From Paracoccaceae bacterium (GTDB taxonomy: Bacteria; Pseudomonadota; Alphaproteobacteria; Rhodobacterales; Rhodobacteraceae), in the NCBI GenBank assembly GCA_007128865.1, contig SKWP01000113.1, forward strand, positions 1 through 26,421: DNA of 26,421 bases, written 5' to 3'. This document shows, piece by piece, positions 7,174 to 14,088 of the stretch. Made by a program: the position numbers and the translations under genes. The first letter of the stretch is position 1; each line of letters opens with the position of its first letter. A model generated the notes under the pieces. That model was not told the origin of the DNA, did not search any database, and was given only the letters and a program-made list of their open reading frames with translations.

Positions 7174-8529
7174 ATGGTCATGAGCAACAGGGGCCTGAGG
7201 CAGAAACTTGCCTCACTCTCGCAGGATCAGCTTGTCGTGTTGCGCAACGCGGCCCTGCCAGGCCCGGACGAATACGGTGTGCGCAGAGTACTGCCTGCGG
7301 ATATCGGGATCATCCGCGGGCGCATCGGGTTCGTTGTTGCCGCAGGGGCAGGCCCTGCAACCGGTCAGTGCATCGATCTGGCAGGGCGGATGATCTGGCC
7401 GCGGTTTGCCGATATTCACGTACATCTCGACAAGGGCCATGTCCTCTATCGGACCGGGCCATCCGATGGCACATTGCACAATGCCATCGCAATCATCTCG
7501 GAGGATCGCGCACGCAACTGGAACGCAGATGAACTGAAGCGGCGGATGGATTTTGGCCTGCGCAGCGCATGGCATTACGGCACCGCCATGGTCCGCACGC
7601 ATATCGATTCCCAACCCGGGCAATGGGAAGTCAGCTGGGAACTCTTCGAGGATATCCGCCGCGAGTGGGCAGGACGTATCGCACTGCAGGGATCCAGTCT
7701 GGTGCCCATCACATTGTTGCGCGACAGGGATTACGCCGAGGCACTGGCTCGCCGCGTCGCTGCTGCCGGCGGCAGTTTCGGCGCGGTCGCCTTTGCGGTG
7801 CAAGACTTGCCGGAACTTCTTGACTCCGTGTTCCGGCTGGCGGTTCGTCATGGCCTCGATGTCGATTTTCATGCCGATGAGAATGGCGATCCCGAATCCC
7901 GCGCGCTTTTCGAGATTGCCCGTACCGCGCTGAAATTCAACGGCGAGGTCAGGGTGATTGCCGGGCATTGCTGCTCACTTTCGGTTCAGGACCAAGCCAC
8001 CCGGGGCCGGACGCTGGACGCGGTAGCGCGTGCGGGCATAGGCGTGGTCAGCCTGCCCGCAAGCAATCTTTACCTTCAGGGCCGGAAGGGCAGGGAGGCA
8101 TCGCCGAACTGGCGCGGGCTCACCGCCTTCAAGGAAGCCGGGGCGGCGGGAATTGCGCTTGCCCTGGCCTCGGACAACACGAGGGATCCCTTTCATCCCT
8201 TCGGGGACCTTGACATGCTCGATACGTTCCGGCTTGGCGTTCGTGCCCTGCATCTCGACGATCCGGTCAGCCGCTGGGTCGATACCGTAACCACAGGCGC
8301 TGCACGTATGGCGGGGCATGAAATTCCGGAAATTGCAGAAGGCAATCAGGCGGATTTCATCGTATTCGAAGGTCGCAGCTTTTCCGAGGTGCTGGCCCGC
8401 GGCGAATCCGAACGAATAGTGATGGCGGGCGGAAGGCCGCTGACCACCGATCTTCCGCCCTACGCCGACCTCGACACAATCGGCCTGCCCAATGAGTTCG
8501 GGATTGCCGAAACCGGCAATCCCGGGTAG
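7174..8529 (+). CDS. cytosine deaminase-like (CodA family) amidohydrolase
   Basis: This 451-residue amidohydrolase-superfamily enzyme resembles CodA-type cytosine/isoguanine deaminases, which replace an exocyclic amino or imino group of an N-heterocycle by oxygen. All expected ligands are visible: HVHLDK (H82, H84), HADE (H233, E236), a distal His in AGHCCS (H265) and the metal Asp in SDNTRDP (D334). The family motif LPASNLYLQGR is also present. The ATG at 7174 follows GGGGA by about ten bases; the frame stays open to a TTG at 7054 and an ATG at 7114, but operator site B abuts the former. Family members also act on non-cytosine substrates, so I do not assign cytosine specifically. It converges with the six-gene operon. 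Confidence 0.87.
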   Translation: MVMSNRGLRQKLASLSQDQLVVLRNAALPGPDEYGVRRVLPADIGIIRGRIGFVVAAGAGPATGQCIDLAGRMIWPRFADIHVHLDKGHVLYRTGPSDGTLHNAIAIISEDRARNWNADELKRRMDFGLRSAWHYGTAMVRTHIDSQPGQWEVSWELFEDIRREWAGRIALQGSSLVPITLLRDRDYAEALARRVAAAGGSFGAVAFAVQDLPELLDSVFRLAVRHGLDVDFHADENGDPESRALFEIARTALKFNGEVRVIAGHCCSLSVQDQATRGRTLDAVARAGIGVVSLPASNLYLQGRKGREASPNWRGLTAFKEAGAAGIALALASDNTRDPFHPFGDLDMLDTFRLGVRALHLDDPVSRWVDTVTTGAARMAGHEIPEIAEGNQADFIVFEGRSFSEVLARGESERIVMAGGRPLTTDLPPYADLDTIGLPNEFGIAETGNPG

Positions 8530-8550
8530 CGGTGCCCAGCAAACCGCTGC
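8526..8550. terminator. hairpin between convergent genes, possible terminator
   Basis: AGCGGT (8528-8533) pairs perfectly with ACCGCT (8543-8548) around a 9-base loop, and one wobble plus one GC pair extend the stem on the plus strand. It overlaps the stop codon of the CodA-like gene and fills the 28-bp gap to the convergent operon end. No T tract follows. Confidence 0.35.
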
Positions 8551-8557
8551 GACGCCT

Positions 8558-9550
8558 TCAGCCTGCGCGTTCGCCCACCTGATAGAGCTCGACCTTCAAT
8601 CCGTCCGGATCAGCGACGTAAATCGTGAGTCCGTACGGCCCATCATGCAGATCGTTGAAGAAGTGGACGCCGGCAGTCTTGAGCTTGGCTGCCATGGCGC
8701 GCACGTCATTGACCTCGAAAGCGATATGGTCGATCTGCTGGTGACCGGATTTGCGGCCTTCGGTCATCGCGATGCCCTGACGGAACGCAATGAAGGGCCG
8801 GCCGTCTGCGAGGGGTTTTGCCGGGCGAATGGTGAAACCGAGTTGCTCGGTGTAGAACTTCACCGCCTTGTCAATGTCCTCGACCAGGATCAGCTGGTGG
8901 CCGTATTCAAGAACGCGCGGCTTTGTCTGGGCATCGATCCACGCCATCATTTCGGCGGAACCGGACAGTTCGCACAGATAATGGGCCCAGACTTTCTTGG
9001 CGGTTTCTTCCCAGTCGGGATTCACCCCCGAGATGCAGTCGTCAACCGCAATCACGTCAAAATCCCGCAGATAGGCCTCTCGAATCGACGTTTCGACGCA
9101 GGCATTGGTGGTCGTGCCGGTCACAAACAGGTGCTGAACGCCGAGCATTCGCAGCATCATCTCGAGCCGGGTTTCATAGAATGCCCCGAACCGGTGCTTG
9201 CGGATCACGAATTCAGGCTGCACATCGGCGAGCGGCTTGAGTTCGTCGATGATTTCCTCATCCCAGGTTCCGGCAAGCGCCGACACCTGCTTGCGCTTGC
9301 TGGTGTGACCGGCGAGCTTCTTGCGTGCGCGACTGTGATCGGAGGCAAAATGTACCTGCTGTGTCCAGATTACCGGCAAGCCGGACTTCTGGCAGTGCGA
9401 AACGAGGTTCTTCAGCGAGGGAACGATCGAAGACAGCCGTTTGGTGTCGAGGCCCGAAACGCCGAGTGTTCCTTTCTCATGGACAAAGGCATTCTGCAGG
9501 TCGATGACCAGCAATGCCGATTTTCGCATGTCGAGCTGATCGAGGCTCAT
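8558..9550 (-). CDS. fusion: isochorismatase-like cysteine hydrolase + VOC (glyoxalase/dioxygenase) domain
   Basis: This is a 330-residue two-domain protein. Residues about 1-205 are an isochorismatase-like amidohydrolase with the Asp-Lys-Cys triad: D17 in LLVIDLQ, K118 in VIRKHRFGAF and C151 in TTTNACVETS. That set occurs in N-carbamoylsarcosine amidase, nicotinamidase and biuret/ureidoacrylate hydrolases. Residues about 213-330 are a vicinal-oxygen-chelate domain with a complete candidate metal set: H218 (YGHQLIL), H275 (IDHIAFEV) and E321 (LKVELYQV). The ATG at 9550 overlaps the tautomerase stop (ATGA). It is the last gene of the six-gene operon. The first domain probably releases ammonia or a carbamate from an acyclic amide, and the second may be a dioxygenase, lyase or epimerase. 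Confidence 0.9.
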   Translation of the reverse strand: MSLDQLDMRKSALLVIDLQNAFVHEKGTLGVSGLDTKRLSSIVPSLKNLVSHCQKSGLPVIWTQQVHFASDHSRARKKLAGHTSKRKQVSALAGTWDEEIIDELKPLADVQPEFVIRKHRFGAFYETRLEMMLRMLGVQHLFVTGTTTNACVETSIREAYLRDFDVIAVDDCISGVNPDWEETAKKVWAHYLCELSGSAEMMAWIDAQTKPRVLEYGHQLILVEDIDKAVKFYTEQLGFTIRPAKPLADGRPFIAFRQGIAMTEGRKSGHQQIDHIAFEVNDVRAMAAKLKTAGVHFFNDLHDGPYGLTIYVADPDGLKVELYQVGERAG

Positions 9551-9747
9551 TTCCTGTTTTCCTCCATGTCGACCGCCAGCACTCCGGAACGCCCCCAGTT
9601 TTCGCGGGAGCTTTCGTGGATGACGACATGAAGGTGATCGGGCTTGCAGGCGGCCTCTTCCACCATCGCCTTGGTTATGGCGTTGACGAGGTTGCGTTTC
9701 TGTTCGACGGTTCTGCCTTCCCACATTTCTACGATAACGAACGGCAT
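9547..9747 (-). CDS. 4-oxalocrotonate tautomerase-like small tautomerase
   Basis: This 66-residue protein has the size and start of the 4-OT family. Met is followed directly by Pro (MPFVIVEMWEGRT), which becomes the N-terminal catalytic proline after Met removal. The remainder (EQKRNLVNAITKAMVEEAACKPDHLHVVIHE) fits the beta-alpha-beta tautomerase fold, with K/R at the helix start. AGGAG lies about nine bases upstream of the ATG. It follows the PhyH-like gene by 13 bp and overlaps the isochorismatase-VOC gene by four. Such enzymes interconvert keto and enol acids, which suggests that an unsaturated oxo-acid arises after ring opening. Confidence 0.88.
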   Translation of the reverse strand: MPFVIVEMWEGRTVEQKRNLVNAITKAMVEEAACKPDHLHVVIHESSRENWGRSGVLAVDMEENRK

Positions 9748-9760
9748 CGGTGTTCTCCTC

Positions 9761-10429
9761 TCATGCTGTTGGCTTTGTTGTCCTGGCCCATGTCGGAATC
9801 GGCGGCGCAAATCCGGTTACAAGATCACTGTTGCCGCGGTTTTCCCCGCTCACCAGCCATAGCGGGCGATTGGTGTAATTGATGAGCACCTGTTCTTCCA
9901 TGCAGCGGCGGTTCGCAATGTGGCCAGCATCCCGGACGAAGCTGCTTTCGGCCGACATGTAACGGATCACCAGCACCGGCCGGTCCCTGTGACGCGTGAG
10001 GTCAAGCTGCTCGGTCGCGCCGGGTGCGTTCACGCAGGCGATCAACTCGACCGGATCATCCGGTATCGCCACCGCGACCGCCCCTCGCAGCGGCTCGACG
10101 GGCCAGTAGCGTGCTTCGGCATCCAGCGGAGCGATCCGTTGGTAATCGCAACCGGAAAGAAACAGTTCGCTGTCCCAGAGGATGATGTGCTTGCCCAGAA
10201 CCTGCCGGACGGCTTCCACGATTGCAGGGCTTTCGCAGATCTCAAGAAACTGCCACGGGTCGGTGAACCGGGCGGCAACTCCCCAGGGATTGTGGATGCC
10301 CGACAACTCTTCGGGCATCAGTTCGGCGCGCATGTCGATGATTTCGGCAACGAGTTCCGCCAATGGCTTGCGCCCTGCAGCAAGCGGGACGCGGCCAGCC
10401 AGGTCCCGGGTGTCGGGCTGGCCCATCAT
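9761..10429 (-). CDS. PhyH-like (phytanoyl-CoA dioxygenase fold) protein lacking iron ligands
   Basis: This 222-residue protein is not assignable with full confidence. The block VEAVRQVLGKHIILWDSELF (72-90) resembles the lead-in of phytanoyl-CoA-dioxygenase-type Fe(II)/2-oxoglutarate enzymes. ARYWP (106-110) lines up with the region after the HxD motif, and VIRYM (154-158) with the family's R-Y-M segment. Yet the HxD site reads D103-A-E105, the usual PGSH segment reads PGAT (136-139), and the distal HxSxxN-like segment is absent. If the family call is right, the protein cannot bind iron in the canonical way and may be a substrate-binding or non-redox enzyme. Its start overlaps the amidohydrolase stop (ATGA). 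Confidence 0.55.
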   Translation of the reverse strand: MMGQPDTRDLAGRVPLAAGRKPLAELVAEIIDMRAELMPEELSGIHNPWGVAARFTDPWQFLEICESPAIVEAVRQVLGKHIILWDSELFLSGCDYQRIAPLDAEARYWPVEPLRGAVAVAIPDDPVELIACVNAPGATEQLDLTRHRDRPVLVIRYMSAESSFVRDAGHIANRRCMEEQVLINYTNRPLWLVSGENRGNSDLVTGFAPPIPTWARTTKPTA

Positions 10430-11775
10430 GCCGCCGGCAGGGTCACGCAGCGCCCGCGGCCGAAATGCGACTCGTCCACAACGCCGTTTTCATAGACGAC
10501 CGAACCACGCGCTATGGTCAGCACAGGCCAACCCTTGAGCCGCCATCCGTCGTAAATGCACGTTCCCTTGCCGGTGTGCCTGACCTCGCGTTCCTCGTCG
10601 AGATCAACCAGCACCAGATCGGCGTCGAACCCGACATCGATATCCCCCTTCCGCGGCCACAGGCCGAAACGGCGTGCCGGATTGAAGGAATTCAGCTCTA
10701 CCAGTCGCGAAAGGGGCAGGTTCCGCTGGTGCACACCGAAATGCAGCATCAAGGAAAGCTCCCACGGGAAGCTTACGACGCCGGGAAGCTCGGTCCAGAG
10801 ATCCTCGCCCTTCTTCGGAAGGAAAGGCACGTGATCGGTGCCCAGGCTGTAAACGCTGCCGTTCAGCATGCCTTCCCATAGGCCTTCAAGTTCGGTCCGG
10901 TCGCGCAGCGGCGGCGAAATCTTCGCGCGCATGTCCAGGTCTTCGTCATAGCAGGTCCGGGTCAGGTAGTGCGGGCAGGTTTCCACCGTAACGTCGAGCC
11001 CGCGTGCATTGGCCTCCTTGGCCAGCACCGGCCCCATTCCGACAGAGGTATGAACGAGGTGCAGCGGGCAGCCGGTCTTTTCCGCGAGGAATATCATTCG
11101 GCGGATCGTCTCGACTTCACAGAAGGCCGGGCGGGATTCGGTATAGGCGCCGAGATCCTGTCTGCCGGTGGCGGCAATCTCCTTCTTGATCCACGAAGCG
11201 ATCTGCGTGTTTTCGCAGTGGACGTTGATAACGCCGCCGGGAATCTTCGATATGATCCGCATGGCGGCATATACCCAGCCGTCGGTGGCGGGGACGATGC
11301 CGATCGGGTTGTCGGGCTCGTAGCCGAAGTAGCATTTGAACGACCTTACGCCGGTCTCGTCGACGATGCGTGGAATCTCGGCTATGTGTTCTTCTCGCTG
11401 GATGCCGAAGTGGAACCCGAAGTCGACCGCGGAATTCTCCTCACCGATCGCCTTTCGCTCCTTGTAGAACGGAATGTAGGATTCCTTGAGGTTACGGATA
11501 TACAGGAGCACCGTCGTCACCCCACCCGATGCGGCGGCGGCGGTTTCGGTCATCATGTCCTCATTGTAAGGGTACTTGACCCCGAGATGGCAATGGGGAT
11601 CGACGAGTCCCGGTATCAGAACCCGACCTTCCGCGTCAATTTCCCGCCTGGCATCGGGCATCATGTCATTGGAGCCCAGGCCCAGGATCTTGCCGTCCTT
11701 GACTGCAACTGCCCCAAAGAATTCCCCGTCGTGGCGTACCACACGAGCGTTCTTGATGACGATATCGGCTTTCAT
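10426..11775 (-). CDS. dihydropyrimidinase/hydantoinase/dihydroorotase-family cyclic amidohydrolase
   Basis: This 449-residue amidohydrolase opens cyclic amides or imides (dihydropyrimidines, hydantoins, allantoin and similar). The complete binuclear metal set is readable: HCH (H61, H63) in GLVDPHCHLG, carboxylated-lysine candidate K147 in SFKCYFGY, H186 in INVHCEN, H242 in LVHTS and D314 in LGTDHVPF. The length fits allantoinase and dihydroorotase-like proteins better than the longer typical D-hydantoinases. The ATG at 11775 overlaps the preceding stop (ATGA). It is the third gene of the six-gene operon and is followed by an amidase-like enzyme, an order expected for ring opening and then carbamoyl or amide cleavage. 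The exact substrate cannot be chosen from sequence. Confidence 0.9.
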   Translation of the reverse strand: MKADIVIKNARVVRHDGEFFGAVAVKDGKILGLGSNDMMPDARREIDAEGRVLIPGLVDPHCHLGVKYPYNEDMMTETAAAASGGVTTVLLYIRNLKESYIPFYKERKAIGEENSAVDFGFHFGIQREEHIAEIPRIVDETGVRSFKCYFGYEPDNPIGIVPATDGWVYAAMRIISKIPGGVINVHCENTQIASWIKKEIAATGRQDLGAYTESRPAFCEVETIRRMIFLAEKTGCPLHLVHTSVGMGPVLAKEANARGLDVTVETCPHYLTRTCYDEDLDMRAKISPPLRDRTELEGLWEGMLNGSVYSLGTDHVPFLPKKGEDLWTELPGVVSFPWELSLMLHFGVHQRNLPLSRLVELNSFNPARRFGLWPRKGDIDVGFDADLVLVDLDEEREVRHTGKGTCIYDGWRLKGWPVLTIARGSVVYENGVVDESHFGRGRCVTLPAA

Positions 11776-12662
11776 TGGCGTTGCTCCATGATGGCTTCGA
11801 TTCGGCGGCTGATTCCGGTCCACTGGCTGCGGCCGACCGTAATCGGAGCCCTTGCGCCCATTCCACGCGCCCAGACCGCCTTGATTCCCATCTTCGCGGC
11901 CGTTTCCCGGTCAATCGTGCCGGGCGGTGCGGCGACATCGACAAGCAGGGCGTCTGCCTTGACGGTACGCAGAAGCTCCGGGCCGATGAGTTGCTTGGGA
12001 ACGCTGCCAATGATGATGTCCATTTCCGGAAGGATTTCCGGCAGCTGTTCGAGCGTGTGGCATTCGGCGCCGGCAGCCCAGGCGGCTGCGCGTTGAACGG
12101 GGTTGCGCGCTGCAACGCTTACATGGGCGCCGAGACCAATCAGGGTCCGGGTCAGCAGCGTCCCGATGGTACCTTGCCCCACGAGGCAGATGTTTGCCTT
12201 GTGAATGGTGATCCGGGTATTCTCGATGATGATCCTGAGAACCCCCTCGACGATTGCCTGACCGCGAAGCAGCATCAGGTCTACGTCCCATTCGTATTCG
12301 TGAAGGGTGATCCCGAGCGCCTCGCAACATGTGCGCAGATTGTCGTCGGCCCAGCCCAGAATGATGTGCGCATCAGGCTTCATTCCGGAAAGCATTTCGA
12401 CCGAGGGGATGATCCGTCCGGACAGTGCGGGCGCGAAAAGCCCGCCGTCACTGGCGATGCCGGGGATCGGGAACAGGGCGAAATCCGCGCCCCGCAATGC
12501 GTCGGCGGCATCCGAGGCGTGGTATACGTTTTCGATGCCGTCTTCGGGCCAGGGAAAGCCGTATGCCCGGACGCTGGCTCCGGCACGTACTGCGCAGCGG
12601 GCGATTTCCTGCTCACGCGCATCGCCTGCCACAATGGCGATGGTCAGATCCTGCCAGTTCAT
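11772..12662 (-). CDS. dipicolinate synthase subunit A (DpaA/SpoVFA)-like NAD(P)-binding protein
   Basis: This 296-residue protein has the layout of DpaA. An N-terminal region starts LTIAIVAGDAREQEI, resembling the SpoVFA opening with its GGDAR motif. A Rossmann domain follows with VGQGTIG (G162, G164, G167). Further matches are AHVSVAARN and the C-terminal run LLVDVAAPPGTID. In spore formers DpaA with DpaB turns a dihydrodipicolinate-pathway precursor into dipicolinate. This organism shows no sporulation context and no DpaB partner here, so a catabolic NAD(P)-linked role on an imine, cyclic amine or pyridine-type intermediate is more likely. The gene is coupled by ATGA overlaps to the opine-type dehydrogenase upstream and the cyclic amidohydrolase downstream. 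Confidence 0.83.
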   Translation of the reverse strand: MNWQDLTIAIVAGDAREQEIARCAVRAGASVRAYGFPWPEDGIENVYHASDAADALRGADFALFPIPGIASDGGLFAPALSGRIIPSVEMLSGMKPDAHIILGWADDNLRTCCEALGITLHEYEWDVDLMLLRGQAIVEGVLRIIIENTRITIHKANICLVGQGTIGTLLTRTLIGLGAHVSVAARNPVQRAAAWAAGAECHTLEQLPEILPEMDIIIGSVPKQLIGPELLRTVKADALLVDVAAPPGTIDRETAAKMGIKAVWARGMGARAPITVGRSQWTGISRRIEAIMEQRQ

Positions 12663-13747
12663 GTCTCGTTGACCTTTCGTTTGAGTTCCTCTCGCGACAG
12701 CCCTGCGATTCCCATGGCCCGGGCGGTTCGGCCGCCGTCACGATAATCGGTACCCGTCGCTGACGAGGCCAGATGATACAGTGCATCTGCGGTGGGAACC
12801 GGCACGCCTGCAATAGCCGCGAGTTCCCTGAAGGGCAGCAGGCCGTGGCCGAAGTCCTCACGATAGTATCTGTGCTCAAGCGAATTCGGGGCCATGATGC
12901 GACTGTTGGCCACGCCGCCGGAAATCGCAGCTCGATAATCCGAAAGGTCTTCGACCCCGGCTTCGACCGTGCCGATGAATCTCATTTCCTCAATCAGGTT
13001 CGGAAGCCGGTGTCCGAAGGCTTCGCCGACCGCAAGACGCTCGGCGTCCAGGTCCTTCATGACCCGGGCCACGCCTTGCGTCATGCCGTCTACGTAGAAG
13101 GTAAAGCCGCCCTCCGTGGCCTCTACCCACGCCATGCCAAGAACTGCCCCCGGCGCATGGAGCACCATGTTCACGTTGCACATCCCGGAGGCGAGTACGT
13201 CACCGACGGGCGCGGCGCCAGGAAACAGCGCCGAAGCGATTTCGAGATGTGCGCCATTGCCTCGAAGGGAGGCAGAGCGCACCTGTTTTGCCCGCCCCGT
13301 CACCGTGACCCTGTCCGGAGACAGTTTGCGCGCGACATAGGTCAGCGTCGAGAATTCGACGACAGGAGGAGCGGCGCGGCCTTCGGCAGCAAAAGCCGCC
13401 GAGAATTCCAGGGCACCGCCGGTATGGCCGGGATTCAGGATCACCAGTTTTTCGGACGGCCAGCCTGCGCTGGCCATGGCGCTTGCCACAGATGCATGCG
13501 AAAAGGTCGGCAGCGTCACCACGGCCACATCGACATCGGCAATGGCCGTTGGCAGGTCGGTTGTCATGACCTCCGGCCGCACCCGGCCATCCCCCAGAAC
13601 GCCTGCATAGCCGATCCCGTCATTCTTGATGAAAGGCTCCAGTGTGGCAGGCGAACGCGCCCAGAAGGAAACACCATGTCCAGCCAGTGTCAGCTCGGCT
13701 GTGGCAGCGGCCCCGCCGGCTCCTCCACCAAGAACAGCAATCCGCAT
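12659..13747 (-). CDS. NAD(P)-dependent opine/octopine dehydrogenase-family protein
   Basis: This 362-residue dehydrogenase has an N-terminal Rossmann motif LGGGAGG (G7, G9, G12) and an octopine-dehydrogenase-type C-terminal helical domain. The conserved NVNMVLHAPG segment carries the catalytic-type His (H197). Family members reversibly join an amino acid and a 2-oxo acid via an imine, or oxidise the resulting secondary amine. The ATG at 13747 is preceded by AGGAGG, and operator site C lies about 60 bp upstream, making this the first gene of the six-gene operon. No nicotianamine-synthase-like gene is present, so an opine metallophore system is not supported. Oxidative cleavage of an N-substituted amino acid during catabolism is a reasonable inference. 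Confidence 0.85.
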   Translation of the reverse strand: MRIAVLGGGAGGAAATAELTLAGHGVSFWARSPATLEPFIKNDGIGYAGVLGDGRVRPEVMTTDLPTAIADVDVAVVTLPTFSHASVASAMASAGWPSEKLVILNPGHTGGALEFSAAFAAEGRAAPPVVEFSTLTYVARKLSPDRVTVTGRAKQVRSASLRGNGAHLEIASALFPGAAPVGDVLASGMCNVNMVLHAPGAVLGMAWVEATEGGFTFYVDGMTQGVARVMKDLDAERLAVGEAFGHRLPNLIEEMRFIGTVEAGVEDLSDYRAAISGGVANSRIMAPNSLEHRYYREDFGHGLLPFRELAAIAGVPVPTADALYHLASSATGTDYRDGGRTARAMGIAGLSREELKRKVNET

Positions 13748-13805
13748 GTGTTCCTCCTCAATGGATTCGGGGGCTGACCGGCCAGCTGGTCATGCCCCCA
13801 ATGTG

Positions 13806-13824
13806 AGATCACAGTTTATGATCA
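13806..13824. promoter_or_regulatory. predicted GntR operator, site C
   Basis: AGATCAC-AGTTT-ATGATCA matches the shared motif at 12 of 14 half-site positions with the same 5-base spacer. It lies 59 bp upstream of the opine-type dehydrogenase start, the head of the six-gene operon. The remaining 264 bp to the end of the SsnA-like gene (13825-14088) show no gene. They hold only weak GC-rich inverted repeats, such as CCCGC/GCGGG at 13961-13977. Confidence 0.7.
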
Positions 13825-14088
13825 CGCAACGGGTTGTCAAGCTTGCTTCCTGCCTGTGCAAGGGGTGTCCGGTTTGTCCGGCGCTGCCGCCCCGGGCACA
13901 TCCGACGGTTTTCCCGTGCCCCCCAAGGCCATTGGATTCGGGTTTCAGGGCGCCATGCTGCCCGCGGTTGCAGCGGGTGATCCAACGCCGTGCCACCGGC
14001 GCGCCGACCCTGTGAATGCGCCCCTGTCACGCGCAGGCCCGAAGTCGGCGTTGAGTGTTTCCTGCGGACGCGGGAAGGGATTCCGCCG

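Noticed and set aside
11772..12662. Dipicolinate synthesis for sporulation
   Set aside because: No DpaB partner or sporulation gene is present and the genome type is not a spore former. The operon context is catabolic.
12659..13747. Opine metallophore biosynthesis
   Set aside because: No nicotianamine-synthase-like gene, exporter or TonB receptor lies in the cluster.
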